The notes beneath the pieces are model-generated. The model saw nothing but the letters and a program-made list of their open reading frames with translations, was not told the origin of the DNA and searched no databases. DNA of 64,000 nt from Bacillota bacterium (GTDB lineage: Bacteria; Bacillota; Desulfotomaculia; Desulfotomaculales; Desulfallaceae). The stretch lies in NCBI GenBank assembly GCA_023439185.1, contig JAEXOR010000027.1, positions 12,867-76,866 of the forward strand. Direction: 5' to 3'. The position numbers and the translations under genes were made by a program. Positions 25,805 through 34,572 of the stretch are shown here, in pieces; the stretch's first letter is position 1; each line of letters begins with the position of its first letter.

Positions 25805-26656
25805 TTATTCGTACACGTAAAAGCCGCGACCGGTCTTCCGGCCCAGCCAGCCGGCGGCCACGTATTTGCGCAGCAGCGGGCAGGGACGGTATTTGGGGTC
25901 GCCCATGCCCTTGTGGAGCACTTCCATGATCGAAAGGCAGGTATCCAGACCAATCAGGTCGGCCAGGGCCAGCGGACCCATGGGATGGTTGGCGCCCAGT
26001 TTCATGGACTGGTCCACCGCCTCCGGGGTGCCGATACCTTCGTATACACAAAAGATCGCTTCATTGAGCATTGGAATCAGTACCCGGTTCAGCACAAAAC
26101 CAGGCCCATCGTTTACTTCCACCGCTAATTTACCCATCCGGTCGCCCATGTCTTTAACGGCCTGATATGTCTCGTCCGATGTGGCCAGGCCGCGGATCAC
26201 TTCAATCAGCTTCATGACGGGCACCGGATTCATGAAATGCATGCCGATTACCTTTTCCGGCCGCTTGGTAACCGCGGCGATTTCGGTAATGGGCAGCGAC
26301 GACGTGTTGGTGGCCAGGATGGCGTGCGCCGGGGCGATGCTGTCCAGTTCACGGAATATGTTGCCCTTGATTTCCATGTTTTCAATGGCCGCTTCGATAA
26401 CTATATCGACGTCCGCCGCGTCCTTTAACGCAATGGAGGGCTTAATGCGCCCCTGCATGGCGGCTTTGGCGGACTCGTCCAGACGCCCTTTGGCGACGTC
26501 GCGGCCGAGGTTTTTTTCAATAATCCCCAGACCACGCTGAACAAACTCGTCCTTGATGTCGTTTAATACCACTTCATAGCCCGCCGCGGCGGCCACCTGG
26601 GCGATGCCGGAACCCATCTGGCCGGCCCCGATGACCATAACTTTTTTAATTTTCAA
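25805..26656 (-). CDS. hbd: 3-hydroxybutyryl-CoA dehydrogenase
   Basis: Hbd reduces acetoacetyl-CoA to 3-hydroxybutyryl-CoA with NAD(P)H. The N-terminal Rossmann domain has GAGQMGSGIAQ; the catalytic His lies in GMHFMNPVP, and the C-terminal domain contains DGPGFVLNRVLIPMLNEA. The start is TTG 26656, eight bases after GGAGG; a longer reading would run into the thiolase gene. Length (283 aa) is typical. Confidence 0.95.
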   Translation of the reverse strand: MKIKKVMVIGAGQMGSGIAQVAAAAGYEVVLNDIKDEFVQRGLGIIEKNLGRDVAKGRLDESAKAAMQGRIKPSIALKDAADVDIVIEAAIENMEIKGNIFRELDSIAPAHAILATNTSSLPITEIAAVTKRPEKVIGMHFMNPVPVMKLIEVIRGLATSDETYQAVKDMGDRMGKLAVEVNDGPGFVLNRVLIPMLNEAIFCVYEGIGTPEAVDQSMKLGANHPMGPLALADLIGLDTCLSIMEVLHKGMGDPKYRPCPLLRKYVAAGWLGRKTGRGFYVYE

Positions 26657-26679
26657 GACCAAAACCTCCAGATATGTTT

Positions 26680-27861
26680 TTAAACGTTTTCCACCACCAG
26701 GGCGGTTCCCTGCCCGCCGCCGATGCATAAAGTGGCCAGCCCGTATTTTACAGCCCGGCGTTTCATTTCATAGAGCATGGTGATTAAAATACGGGTTCCG
26801 CTGCAGCCGATGGGGTGACCGATGGCCACGGCGCCGCCGTTGACGTTGGTTATTTCGGGGGGCATTTCCAGTTCCCGCATCACGGCCAGAGCCTGGGCGG
26901 CAAAAGCTTCGTTGGCTTCAATCAGGCCCATATCGGCGATGGTCAGGCCGGCCTTGGCCAGCGCCTTCCTGCTGGCCGGGATGGGACCCAGTCCCATATA
27001 GGCGGGGTCGACGCCCGCGGAAGCGCCGGCGCGAATGACAAACTGCGGCGTCAGGCCCAATTCCCGGGCTTTATCCGCCGACATAACCACTACTGCGGCG
27101 GCGGCGTCGTTGATACCGGAGGCATTACCCGCGGTGACGGTGCCGTCTTTTTTGAAAGCCGGCTTCAGTTTGGCCAAAGCTTCGGCGGTGGTGCCGCGGC
27201 GGGGGAATTCATCGGTATCGAAATATACGGTTTCTCCCTTTTTGGCCGGCATGGGCAGCGGCAGAATTTCGTCTTTAAAGCGGCCTTCGTCAATGGCCGC
27301 GATGGCCTTGGTCTGGCTCCCGGCTGAAAAAATATCCTGATCCTCCCTGGTGATGCCGTATTTGGCAGCGATATTTTCCGCCGTCATACCCATATGTACG
27401 TCGGTAAAAGCGCACCACAGCCCGTCTTTAATCATGGCGTCCACCAGTTTGCCGTCGCCCATCCGGTAGCCCCAGCGGGCTTTATCAATCAGATAGGGTG
27501 CGGCGGACATGTTCTCCATGCCGCCGGCGACGATGACGTCGGCCTCGCCGGCCCCGATCAATTGCGCCGCCAGCCCTACCGTTCTCAGGCCCGAACCGCA
27601 GACCTTGTTTAAGGTCCAGGCCGGCACCTCCTGGGGCAAACCGGCTTTAATCGACGCCTGCCGGGCGGGATTTTGCCCCAGGCCGGCCTGCAGTACGTTA
27701 CCCATGATTACCTCGTCTACCTGACCGGGCTCCACACCGGCCCGGCGCAGGGCTTCCGCTATAACCGCGGCCCCTGTATCGGTCGGATGCATTGATGTCA
27801 GGGAACCACCGTATTTGCCGACTGCTGTGCGCACTGAACTGACGATTACTGCTTCACGCAA
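26680..27861 (-). CDS. thlA: Acetyl-CoA acetyltransferase (thiolase)
   Basis: Thiolase condenses two acetyl-CoA to acetoacetyl-CoA or runs in reverse in beta-oxidation. The 393-aa product has the nucleophilic Cys in NKVCGSGLR (about residue 88), the His in GHPIGCSGTR and the second Cys in CIGGGQG. It starts with TTG, eight bases after GGAGG. A 180-base gap with a perfect hairpin separates it from etfA, so it may be partly uncoupled from the etf genes. Confidence 0.95.
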   Translation of the reverse strand: MREAVIVSSVRTAVGKYGGSLTSMHPTDTGAAVIAEALRRAGVEPGQVDEVIMGNVLQAGLGQNPARQASIKAGLPQEVPAWTLNKVCGSGLRTVGLAAQLIGAGEADVIVAGGMENMSAAPYLIDKARWGYRMGDGKLVDAMIKDGLWCAFTDVHMGMTAENIAAKYGITREDQDIFSAGSQTKAIAAIDEGRFKDEILPLPMPAKKGETVYFDTDEFPRRGTTAEALAKLKPAFKKDGTVTAGNASGINDAAAAVVVMSADKARELGLTPQFVIRAGASAGVDPAYMGLGPIPASRKALAKAGLTIADMGLIEANEAFAAQALAVMRELEMPPEITNVNGGAVAIGHPIGCSGTRILITMLYEMKRRAVKYGLATLCIGGGQGTALVVENV

Positions 27862-27940
27862 AAAAATTACCTCCTTGGCATTTAGTCAGGTAACCCGCAT
27901 TCACTTACCGCAACCGCGCCCGAACGACGGGCTGCTGTTA

Positions 27941-27970
27941 CAAACCGGCAGGCGTAAACCTGCCGGTTTG
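27941..27970. repeat. Perfect 12-bp inverted repeat between etfA and thiolase
   Basis: Arms CAAACCGGCAGG (27941-27952) and CCTGCCGGTTTG (27959-27970) flank a 6-base loop. No U-run follows on the minus strand. It may be an mRNA processing or stability element, or a weak attenuator, inside the operon. Confidence 0.7.
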
Positions 27971-28042
27971 CATTAATTTGCTTATGTCTCCGGCATCATG
28001 TTCAAGACACCGGCTCTGGTTAAAACCATCGTGTATATATGC

Positions 28043-29017
28043 TTAGGCCATGATCTTCTTCAGTTCTTCGGCGAGCACAGGCACCACGTCAAACAGGTCG
28101 CCCACGATACCATAGTCGGCTACTTTGAAGATGTTGGCTTCTTCATCCTTATTGATGGCCACGATGCACTTGGCGGAACTCATACCGGCCAGGTGCTGAA
28201 TGGCTCCGGAAATACCGCAGGCGACATAAAGCACCGGCGATACTGTTTTACCGGTCTGGCCCACCTGGAAGCTGTGGGATATCCAGCCCGCGTCAACGGC
28301 TGCGCGGGACGCGCCCACCGCGGCGCCAATCACGTCGGCCAGTTCTTCCAGGACTTTAAAGTTCTCGGGGCCCTTCATCCCCCGGCCGCCGCTGACGATG
28401 ATGTCAGCCTCGGTCAGTTCGGGACGGCTGGATATCTGGCGTACGATGTCCTTGATCACCTGGCGGATATCGCCGGCATCGGGAGCAACCTTAACCACTT
28501 CCGGTGTCTTGGCCGCCGACACAACAGCAAAGGTATTGGGACGGATGGTGGCCATGGCCGGGCGAGCTTCGGGGCAGGACGCCTTCACGAAGGCCTTGCC
28601 GGCGTAAATCGGCCGGGTGAACACCAGTTGACCGTCGGCCAGCTCCATAGCGGTGCAGTCGGTCATTAAACCGGTTTCCAAACGCTGGGCCAAACCGGCG
28701 GCCAAGTCCCGTCCGGTAACTGTGCAGCCCAAAAGCAATGCGCTGGGCTCGTATTGTTTAACCAGATCAGCAATAACCTTGGTGTAACCGTCGGTGGTGT
28801 AGTTCTCCAGAGCGTCGCCTTCCACCAGATAAACTTTATCGGCGCCATATTCGCCAAGGGAGTCAGCCAGGCCGGCAACGTCTTTGCCCACCAAAACTGC
28901 GGCCAGTTCTTCGCCTAGCTGATCCGCTATTTTACGTCCCTCACTTAACAGTTCAAACGCGACTTTTTTAACCTGTCCTTCACGCTGTTCGGCAAAAACC
29001 CAAATTCCTTTGGCCAT
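28043..29017 (-). CDS. etfA: Electron transfer flavoprotein alpha subunit
   Basis: EtfA with EtfB forms an FAD-containing electron carrier for acyl-CoA dehydrogenases. The 324-aa product has the C-terminal FAD domain starting near residue 200 (ADIIVSGGRGMKG) with the signature VGQTGKTVSPVLYVACGISG. GGAGGG precedes the ATG. It follows etfB with a 31-base gap. It lacks an extra N-terminal ferredoxin domain. Confidence 0.96.
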   Translation of the reverse strand: MAKGIWVFAEQREGQVKKVAFELLSEGRKIADQLGEELAAVLVGKDVAGLADSLGEYGADKVYLVEGDALENYTTDGYTKVIADLVKQYEPSALLLGCTVTGRDLAAGLAQRLETGLMTDCTAMELADGQLVFTRPIYAGKAFVKASCPEARPAMATIRPNTFAVVSAAKTPEVVKVAPDAGDIRQVIKDIVRQISSRPELTEADIIVSGGRGMKGPENFKVLEELADVIGAAVGASRAAVDAGWISHSFQVGQTGKTVSPVLYVACGISGAIQHLAGMSSAKCIVAINKDEEANIFKVADYGIVGDLFDVVPVLAEELKKIMA

Positions 29018-29048
29018 TTCTGTTTCCCTCCTTAGTCTGTTGATTAAG

Positions 29049-29807
29049 CTAGATCACTTTTGCCTCTTCGCGCAGCAACCGGGCCAATTCACGGGCGGCT
29101 TCAGCGGGCTCGCCCGGCACAACTTTACCGGCCTTGCGCGACTCGGGCAGCGAGAAGGAAATTGCTTTTACCTTGGATACCACATCAACTCCGAGGTCGG
29201 AGACGGACTTTTTATCCAAAGGCTTTTTCTTGGCTTTCATAATCCCCTTCATGGACGGGTAACGGGGCTCGTTAAGACCCTTTTGCGCTGTGAATATCGC
29301 CGGCAGGGCCACTTCAACCAATTCACTGCCGCCTTCGATTTCCCGGGTGGCAACGGCTTTGCCGTCGGCCAGTTCCAACTTGGTGATTACGTTAACCACC
29401 GGAATATTCAATATTTCCGCCACTCTGCTCATTACCTGGGCCGAGCCGTCGTCAATGGCCCTGAAACCACCCAGAATAATGTCATACTCCAACCCGCCAA
29501 TGGCTTTGGCCAGTACAACAGCGGTGGCATACTCGTCCATTTCCACTTCGTCGGTTTCCACCAACACGGCATTGTCGGCGCCCATGGCCAGAGCCTGGCG
29601 CAAGGCGTCCTGGGCCTTTGAACCGCCGGCGGAGATAACGGTTACTTCCCCGTCCCCGGCTTCTTTAATACGCAGGGCTTCTTCCACGGCAAACTCATCA
29701 TAGGGGTTCATGATCATGGTTACCCCTTTACTGTCAACTTTGCCGCCGTCAAAGGCGATTTTGGCTTCGGTATCAAAAGTTTGTTTCATGCAGACCAGAA
29801 TCTTCAT
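29049..29807 (-). CDS. etfB: Electron transfer flavoprotein beta subunit
   Basis: EtfB is the partner of EtfA. The 252-aa product begins MKILVCMKQTFDTEAKI and contains the nucleotide-binding region NPYDEFAVEEALRIKEA. The C-terminal recognition loop lies near residue 200. AAAAGGGGGAT precedes the ATG. It is the first gene of the operon. Whether the Etf is the bifurcating type cannot be decided from what I could read. Confidence 0.96.
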   Translation of the reverse strand: MKILVCMKQTFDTEAKIAFDGGKVDSKGVTMIMNPYDEFAVEEALRIKEAGDGEVTVISAGGSKAQDALRQALAMGADNAVLVETDEVEMDEYATAVVLAKAIGGLEYDIILGGFRAIDDGSAQVMSRVAEILNIPVVNVITKLELADGKAVATREIEGGSELVEVALPAIFTAQKGLNEPRYPSMKGIMKAKKKPLDKKSVSDLGVDVVSKVKAISFSLPESRKAGKVVPGEPAEAARELARLLREEAKVI

Positions 29808-30460
29808 ACTTATCCCCCTTTACTGTTAAGTAGTGTAGTTTCTTTTTCGACAATAACGGCTGATAGTCCTTTACCTTTTTTCGATTTATCCGCGGCAGCA
29901 AAAATTTACATACCAAAACCGGCCGATATCGGACCCCGCAGCGGCCCCGGTTAAATCTGCCTGTACCGGGCAATGCAAAAAATATACCATTAAGCGTTAT
30001 TCATAACCCGGCTGCTGGCGTGCAAACACACATGAAACAAAAAAATCGATAATCTCCACCGTCCCTTTGCAAAAGTTTTCTATATTTCAAATAGTATCTG
30101 ATTGAGCATTTAATCAGATACTATTAAATTATTTCATCCGGACATTACCGTCAATAGGTTAAAATAAAAATTTAAAACGGTTTAATGTCATTTTTTCGCC
30201 TTTTAGGTGTTGAATTCTACCGTTTAGCGATTCTATTCGACCATTTAAGGATAAGACGGGCCGGTCCAACACAATCCACTTCTGTTTTATATACACCCGT
30301 CGGCTTGAAGTGTCTGCCATATAGGAGACATATTAATAAGAAAGAGTCCAACAGGTTGCTGTTTTATGCAAAAAAGCAGGTGAATGAGGAAAAAGCAGGA
30401 TAATAGATCCATTTTATCGAAATGTAAAAAAATATACCCCATGCCATTGGATGTGATATT
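29808..30460. other. Divergent intergenic region etfB/minC (653 bp)
   Basis: This region must hold the etfB promoter on the minus strand and the minC promoter on the plus strand. I see no convincing coding sequence and no clear -24/-12 sigma-54 promoter. Its notable feature is a perfect 14-bp inverted repeat at 30090-30125. A GC-rich potential hairpin (AACCGGCC..GGCC..CCGGTT) at about 29924-29954 lies in the likely etfB leader. Confidence 0.5.
30090..30125. promoter_or_regulatory. Perfect 14-bp inverted repeat, candidate operator
   Basis: Arms AATAGTATCTGATT (30090-30103) and AATCAGATACTATT (30112-30125) flank an 8-base loop. It lies about 280 bp before etfB and 335 bp before minC. It is AT-rich with no U-tract, so a protein-binding site or a mobile-element remnant is more likely than a terminator. 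Confidence 0.6.
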
Positions 30461-31093
30461 TTGCCGAAAGAAGCCGTCAACATCAAGGGCACCAAGCAAG
30501 GGTTGGTGATCCTCTTTGACGCCGACCAGGGATTCGAGGACCTTAGGACCGGTTTACGATATAAAATGGAATCTTCCAAGGGTTTTTTTGCCGGAGCCCG
30601 GTTTACCCTTTACGGGGCGGGTAAACTGGCGCCGGTCCAAATTAACGAGCTGGAATCCATATGCGCGGAATATGGACTGGTCCCGGACCCGGACGTACAG
30701 TGGCCGCCGGGCAGGTCCAAACAGACCCGCAAACTTGAACCGGCGGCACAAAAACGTGCCCTGCCCGGAGAACCCGCGCTGCTGGTGAAACGCACGCTGC
30801 GCTCGGGACAATCAATCACCCATCCGGGGCATATCACCGTGCTGGGCGATATACATCCCGGGGCCGAAGTGGTCGCCGGGGGAAGCGTCCTGGTGATGGG
30901 AAACTGTTCCGGGTTCATCCAGGCGGGAGCGGGCGGCGACACTACGGCAAGCATCATGGCGCTGTCGATTTTCAGCGCCCGGCTCAGAATCGCCGACAAA
31001 ACCCTCCTCGCGAAGGACGAACGGCCGCCCGGCAGCCCGGTAATCGCACGGATTAATAAAAACCAGATTGAAATAAGCGCGTATGAGCTGTGA
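30461..31093 (+). CDS. minC: Septum site-determining protein MinC (orphan)
   Basis: MinC blocks FtsZ polymerisation away from midcell. The 210-aa product has an N-terminal domain (about 1-100) and the C-terminal beta-helix marked by RSGQSITHPGHITVLGDIHPGAEVVAGGS in two short parts, GNCSGFIQAGAGGD and FSARLRIAD. Translation starts at TTG behind GGATGTGAT. MinD and MinE or DivIVA genes are usually adjacent, but none is here; it is flanked by the etf operon and a convergent NUDIX gene. Confidence 0.92.
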   Translation: MPKEAVNIKGTKQGLVILFDADQGFEDLRTGLRYKMESSKGFFAGARFTLYGAGKLAPVQINELESICAEYGLVPDPDVQWPPGRSKQTRKLEPAAQKRALPGEPALLVKRTLRSGQSITHPGHITVLGDIHPGAEVVAGGSVLVMGNCSGFIQAGAGGDTTASIMALSIFSARLRIADKTLLAKDERPPGSPVIARINKNQIEISAYEL

Positions 31094-31095
31094 TT

Positions 31096-31632
31096 TTATT
31101 TATTATTAATTACCCGGTGAGCCGTCAATAGACCGGCGATGGTTTTGGCGTCCTTGATCTCTCCCCTGTCCACCATGGCCAGCGCTTCATCCAAAGGAAT
31201 GCCGATCACATCTATGCATTCATCCTGATCCAGTTTTTGCTGGTAACGGGTTAAATCCCCCGCCAGAAACAGATGGATCATTTCCGTGCAAAACCCCGGT
31301 GAAACGTAAAAACTGGCCAACCGGCGCATGGTTCCGGGCCGGTATCCGGTTTCTTCTTCCAATTCGCGCCCGGCGCAGTCTTCGGGGCTCTCGCCCGGTT
31401 CCATCTTGCCGGCCGGGATTTCCAGCAGCGTTCCGCCTGTGGCATGGCGGAATTGCTTGATCAACAGCACCTTCCTGTCCGCGGTAACAGCCACCACGGC
31501 CGTGGCGTCGGATGATTCAACCACCTCTAAAGTGGCGGTATTGCCGTTGGGCATTACTACCCTGTCCCTGCGTACATCAACTACCCGGCCATGATAAACC
31601 TTTTCCGAGCCAATCGCCTTATTTTCAGACAT
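31096..31632 (-). CDS. NUDIX hydrolase, ADP-ribose pyrophosphatase type
   Basis: The 178-aa protein carries a complete Nudix box (GKMEPGESPEDCAGRELEEE followed by TGY), which binds the catalytic metals. Similarity to ADP-ribose pyrophosphatases includes the N-terminal VYHGRVVDVRRDRV and ATVAV-type core strands. It probably hydrolyses ADP-ribose to AMP and ribose 5-phosphate. GGGGGAG lies eight bases before the ATG. It converges with minC (2-base gap). Confidence 0.92.
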   Translation of the reverse strand: MSENKAIGSEKVYHGRVVDVRRDRVVMPNGNTATLEVVESSDATAVVAVTADRKVLLIKQFRHATGGTLLEIPAGKMEPGESPEDCAGRELEEETGYRPGTMRRLASFYVSPGFCTEMIHLFLAGDLTRYQQKLDQDECIDVIGIPLDEALAMVDRGEIKDAKTIAGLLTAHRVINNK

Positions 31633-31652
31633 CCCTGATACTCCCCCGTTAT

Positions 31653-32270
31653 TTATAATCCGGCCACCCTTTTCATTTCCCAGATTGCCAGCCCCGGCAG
31701 CAGCGCGTAGTCTTCGGTATGCAGATGCGCCGGAGCCGAGGCGTCGAACAGGATATTTCCGTTGGCCGGGAATTCATCGTCGCCCTCCCATAGCACAAAA
31801 GTAATCGGGATCTTGGGCAGTACCGGCACCGTGACCCCCACATCCCCGAGCTCTATTTTCCAGCCGCCCAGCTTTTCGGCGGCGTCAACCAGCGCGCCGG
31901 GATTGGCGCCGAATATGGATACCAGCGGCCTGACTGCCCGGTTGGTAAAGGGCCCAATGTAGATGGAACCGCTGGGCAGCTCCTGGAAGGCAATTTTAAC
32001 GCCCTCCACTTCCCGCGGGCTGCATTTGGTCAGGTAATGGAGCAGCACGATTTCATCCGCCGGCGGCACCGCCCCCGGCCCCGCAACCCGTTCAGCCCGG
32101 CCCGAGGGGTAATAAACCCGGTACTCCTGTCCTAAATAAGGCACCACGAAATATGCCCCGTCCCGGTTAAACACCACCCGGGCATTGGTTTTCACAGCCT
32201 GTGGATCAACCAGTGCAAATTCTTTGCCGGCCTTTTCCCGGGCCGGCTTCAAGTTTATCTGCGCCGCCAT
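31653..32270 (-). CDS. DUF3786 domain-containing protein
   Basis: The 205-aa protein matches the DUF3786 pattern (YFVVPYLGQEYRVYYPSG near residue 40 and EIVLLHYLTKC near residue 75), a family common in anaerobes. C-terminal VTVPVLPKIPITFVLWEGD and LFDASAPAHLHTEDYALLPG are also typical. It is soluble with no signal peptide. GGGGAGG precedes the ATG. It lies upstream of the NUDIX gene on the same strand, and divergent from the activase cluster. Function is unknown; a possible link with corrinoid or dehydratase metabolism is speculative. Confidence 0.8.
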   Translation of the reverse strand: MAAQINLKPAREKAGKEFALVDPQAVKTNARVVFNRDGAYFVVPYLGQEYRVYYPSGRAERVAGPGAVPPADEIVLLHYLTKCSPREVEGVKIAFQELPSGSIYIGPFTNRAVRPLVSIFGANPGALVDAAEKLGGWKIELGDVGVTVPVLPKIPITFVLWEGDDEFPANGNILFDASAPAHLHTEDYALLPGLAIWEMKRVAGL

Positions 32271-32460
32271 GTCAACGAACCTCCCCTTGCATCGGCTTAT
32301 AGTCTTTATATATTATACAATTCCCTCACTTGAAAAACATTTCCTTTCCTCTTCTACCGGCATTTTGTTGAAATATGCAAAAGGATTTTTTTTAAACAAC
32401 AAGAATACATTATTATGCTTGGCATATATGGGTAATAACCGGATCAGGAGGTACGGACAG

Positions 32461-33429
32461 GTGCGTATCGGTATACCTGAAGCTTTGTTCTTTTTTGTCT
32501 ATTACCCCATGTGGAAAGTTTTCTTTGAGGAACTGGACGTCGAGGTAGTCACATCGGGTAAAACAACCAAAGAACTGGTCGATCTGGGAGTTCGTGAAGC
32601 TCTGGCTGACGCCTGCGTACCCGTCAAGCTTTTTTTCGGCCATGCCATAGCCTTGAAGGATAAGGTTGACCGGCTTTTTATACCGCGTATTGTCTGCATG
32701 AACGGCAAAACAGTATATTGTCCCAAGTTTTTGGGTCTGCCGGACATGGTCAGGCATGGGTTGCCGGATATGCCTCCGGTGATCGATGTGCGCATTGATA
32801 CCCGGGATAAAAGGTTTGCCGCCATGAGGGCATTCATGGCCACCGGCGAAATGCTTAAAAAGTCGCCTCCGGCGGTGCTGGCGGCTTACGCTAAAGCAAG
32901 GGTCACCCAGATGAAATTTTATCAGCTGCTGCGCAACGGTTTTCAGCCCGCCGAGGCCATCGACATGGTGTTCGGCCGCATCAAGGCCAAACCGGCGCTG
33001 ACCGGCGGGCAAATGACCTTCGCGCTGGTGGGTTACCCGTACATTATCAATGATCCATATATCAGTGTGGATGTGGTTAACAAATTACGCCGGTTGGGTA
33101 TTAACGTGCTTACGCCGGACAACCTGTCCCCGCTTTCCATCGCCATGCGGGGCTACGGTTCCGGCAAGCGGATCTTCTGGACATTCAGCGACAAGGTGCT
33201 GCGGGCCACCCGGTACTTTACGGACCGGAAAAACATCGACGGCATCATTCATCTTTCAGCTTTCGGCTGCGGACCGGATTCCATCGTGGACAGGTTCATT
33301 CATATGGAAAACAACCGCGGCATGCCCTTTATGAGCCTGACCATTGACGAGCACAGCGGCGAGGCGGGTATCGGCACACGCCTGGAAGCCTTTGTCGACA
33401 TGGTAAAAAGAAAGAAACGAGGCGAATAA
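32461..33429 (+). CDS. DUF2229 (acyl-CoA dehydratase activase-related) protein, part 1
   Basis: This 322-aa product starts at GTG 32461, nine bases after AGGAGG. It begins MRIGIPEALFFFVYYPMW and contains CVPVKLFFGHA, IPRIVCMNGKTVYCPKFLG and a C-terminal HLSAFGCGPDSIVDRF and DEHSGEAGIGTRLEAFVDM. These are DUF2229 and HgdB/C-like features normally found in giant activase fusion proteins of 2-hydroxyacyl-CoA dehydratases. Conserved Cys could bind an Fe-S cluster. It is followed after 2 bases by a related gene and then by the BadF ATPase. A plus-strand reading that starts further upstream overlaps DUF3786 and is rejected. Confidence 0.85.
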   Translation: MRIGIPEALFFFVYYPMWKVFFEELDVEVVTSGKTTKELVDLGVREALADACVPVKLFFGHAIALKDKVDRLFIPRIVCMNGKTVYCPKFLGLPDMVRHGLPDMPPVIDVRIDTRDKRFAAMRAFMATGEMLKKSPPAVLAAYAKARVTQMKFYQLLRNGFQPAEAIDMVFGRIKAKPALTGGQMTFALVGYPYIINDPYISVDVVNKLRRLGINVLTPDNLSPLSIAMRGYGSGKRIFWTFSDKVLRATRYFTDRKNIDGIIHLSAFGCGPDSIVDRFIHMENNRGMPFMSLTIDEHSGEAGIGTRLEAFVDMVKRKKRGE

Positions 33430-33431
33430 AT

Positions 33432-34529
33432 ATGCGCAAGGTTTCATTCCCGCATATGGGAGAATCCTACCGCGCTTTTAAGATGCTATTGACGGACCTG
33501 GGCAATGAAGTTGTCGTCCCCCCCCGCCCCAGCCGCCGGACACTTAACCTTGGGGTGCAATATTCACCCGAGTTTGCCTGTTTCCCCTTGAAAATAGTCA
33601 TGGGCAATTACCTGGAAGTAATTGAAATGGGCGCCAATCTTCTGGTTACCTCCGGCGGGGTGGGGCCGTGCCGGGCCGGTTTATACGCGGAATTGCATAA
33701 AAAAACCCTGCACGAACTGGGACACCCGGTGGAAATAATCGTATTCGAGCCCCCCAGGCTGCATCCGATTAACTTTATCCGCAATGTTAGGGCGCTGAAC
33801 CGGGACCGGTTGTCCATCAAAGCCATCATTGAGTGCATTAAACGGGGCTGGCGCAAGCTGCAGGCCCTGGACAACCTGGAAAAATTGAGCCACCAAATCA
33901 GGCCCGAAGAGATTCAGCGGGGCGCCACCACCAGGATATATAGAAAAGTGCTGCACTGGATCGACAGCGCCTATACCACCAACGAGATCATTGAGGCCGA
34001 AGTCGCCGCCATGGAGGAAATGAAAAAAATACCCCGGGACCCCGAAAGACTGATTCTGAATCTGGGTATCGTGGGTGAAATATATGTGCTCCTTGAACCG
34101 GCCAGCAATCTGGAAATCGAGGAAGTCCTCGGCAACCTGGGGGTCAGGGTGGAGCGCTCCATGTTCCTCACCGGCTGGACCCGGGACAATACCTGGAAGG
34201 AAACCACCGAGGGCATGACCGTGAAAGACGCCGCCCAACCTTACCTGCCGGAATTAATCGGCGGACACGGCCGGGATTCCATCGGACACACCATCCTTTA
34301 CGCCAAGCGCGGCTTTGACGGGGTAATCCAGTTGGCGCCCTTCACCTGTATTCCGGAGATAGTGGCCCGCACCATCCTGACCAGGGTCAGCCACGATTAT
34401 AATATCCCCGTGCTGACGTTCTTCCTGGACGAGCAGACGGGCAAGGCCGGAATGGTAACCCGGCTGGAGGCGTTTGTGGACCTGATGCGCATGAAAAAAA
34501 TGCAAGCCGCGAAGTTAAAACCTGCTTAA
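33432..34529 (+). CDS. DUF2229 (acyl-CoA dehydratase activase-related) protein, part 2
   Basis: The 365-aa product begins MRKVSFPHMGESYRAFKML and has YSPEFACFPLKIVMGNYLE, VTSGGVGPCRAGLYAELH and the C-terminal QLAPFTCIPEIVARTIL and DEQTGKAGMVTRLEAFVD motifs. These parallel those of the preceding gene, so the two are diverged relatives likely to form a heterodimer, as the alpha and beta subunits of dehydratases do. Cys in FACFPLK, GPCRAG and FTCIP are candidate Fe-S ligands. It lies 2 bases after part 1 and 43 bases before the activase ATPase. Confidence 0.85.
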   Translation: MRKVSFPHMGESYRAFKMLLTDLGNEVVVPPRPSRRTLNLGVQYSPEFACFPLKIVMGNYLEVIEMGANLLVTSGGVGPCRAGLYAELHKKTLHELGHPVEIIVFEPPRLHPINFIRNVRALNRDRLSIKAIIECIKRGWRKLQALDNLEKLSHQIRPEEIQRGATTRIYRKVLHWIDSAYTTNEIIEAEVAAMEEMKKIPRDPERLILNLGIVGEIYVLLEPASNLEIEEVLGNLGVRVERSMFLTGWTRDNTWKETTEGMTVKDAAQPYLPELIGGHGRDSIGHTILYAKRGFDGVIQLAPFTCIPEIVARTILTRVSHDYNIPVLTFFLDEQTGKAGMVTRLEAFVDLMRMKKMQAAKLKPA

Positions 34530-34572
34530 TTAACGACAATTAAGCCATTCATCGCAAGGATGTGAGTTTAGC

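Noticed and set aside
29808..30200. Sigma-54 promoter for etfB
   Set aside because: No TGGCAC-N5-TTGCA-like pair could be found on the minus strand.
30185..30403. Possible 72-codon gene before minC
   Set aside because: No ribosome site, no recognisable domain, and it lies in AT-rich intergenic sequence with regulatory symmetry.
32185..32460. Longer 5' extension of the first DUF2229 gene
   Set aside because: It overlaps the divergent DUF3786 gene, and GTG 32461 has a perfect AGGAGG at normal spacing.
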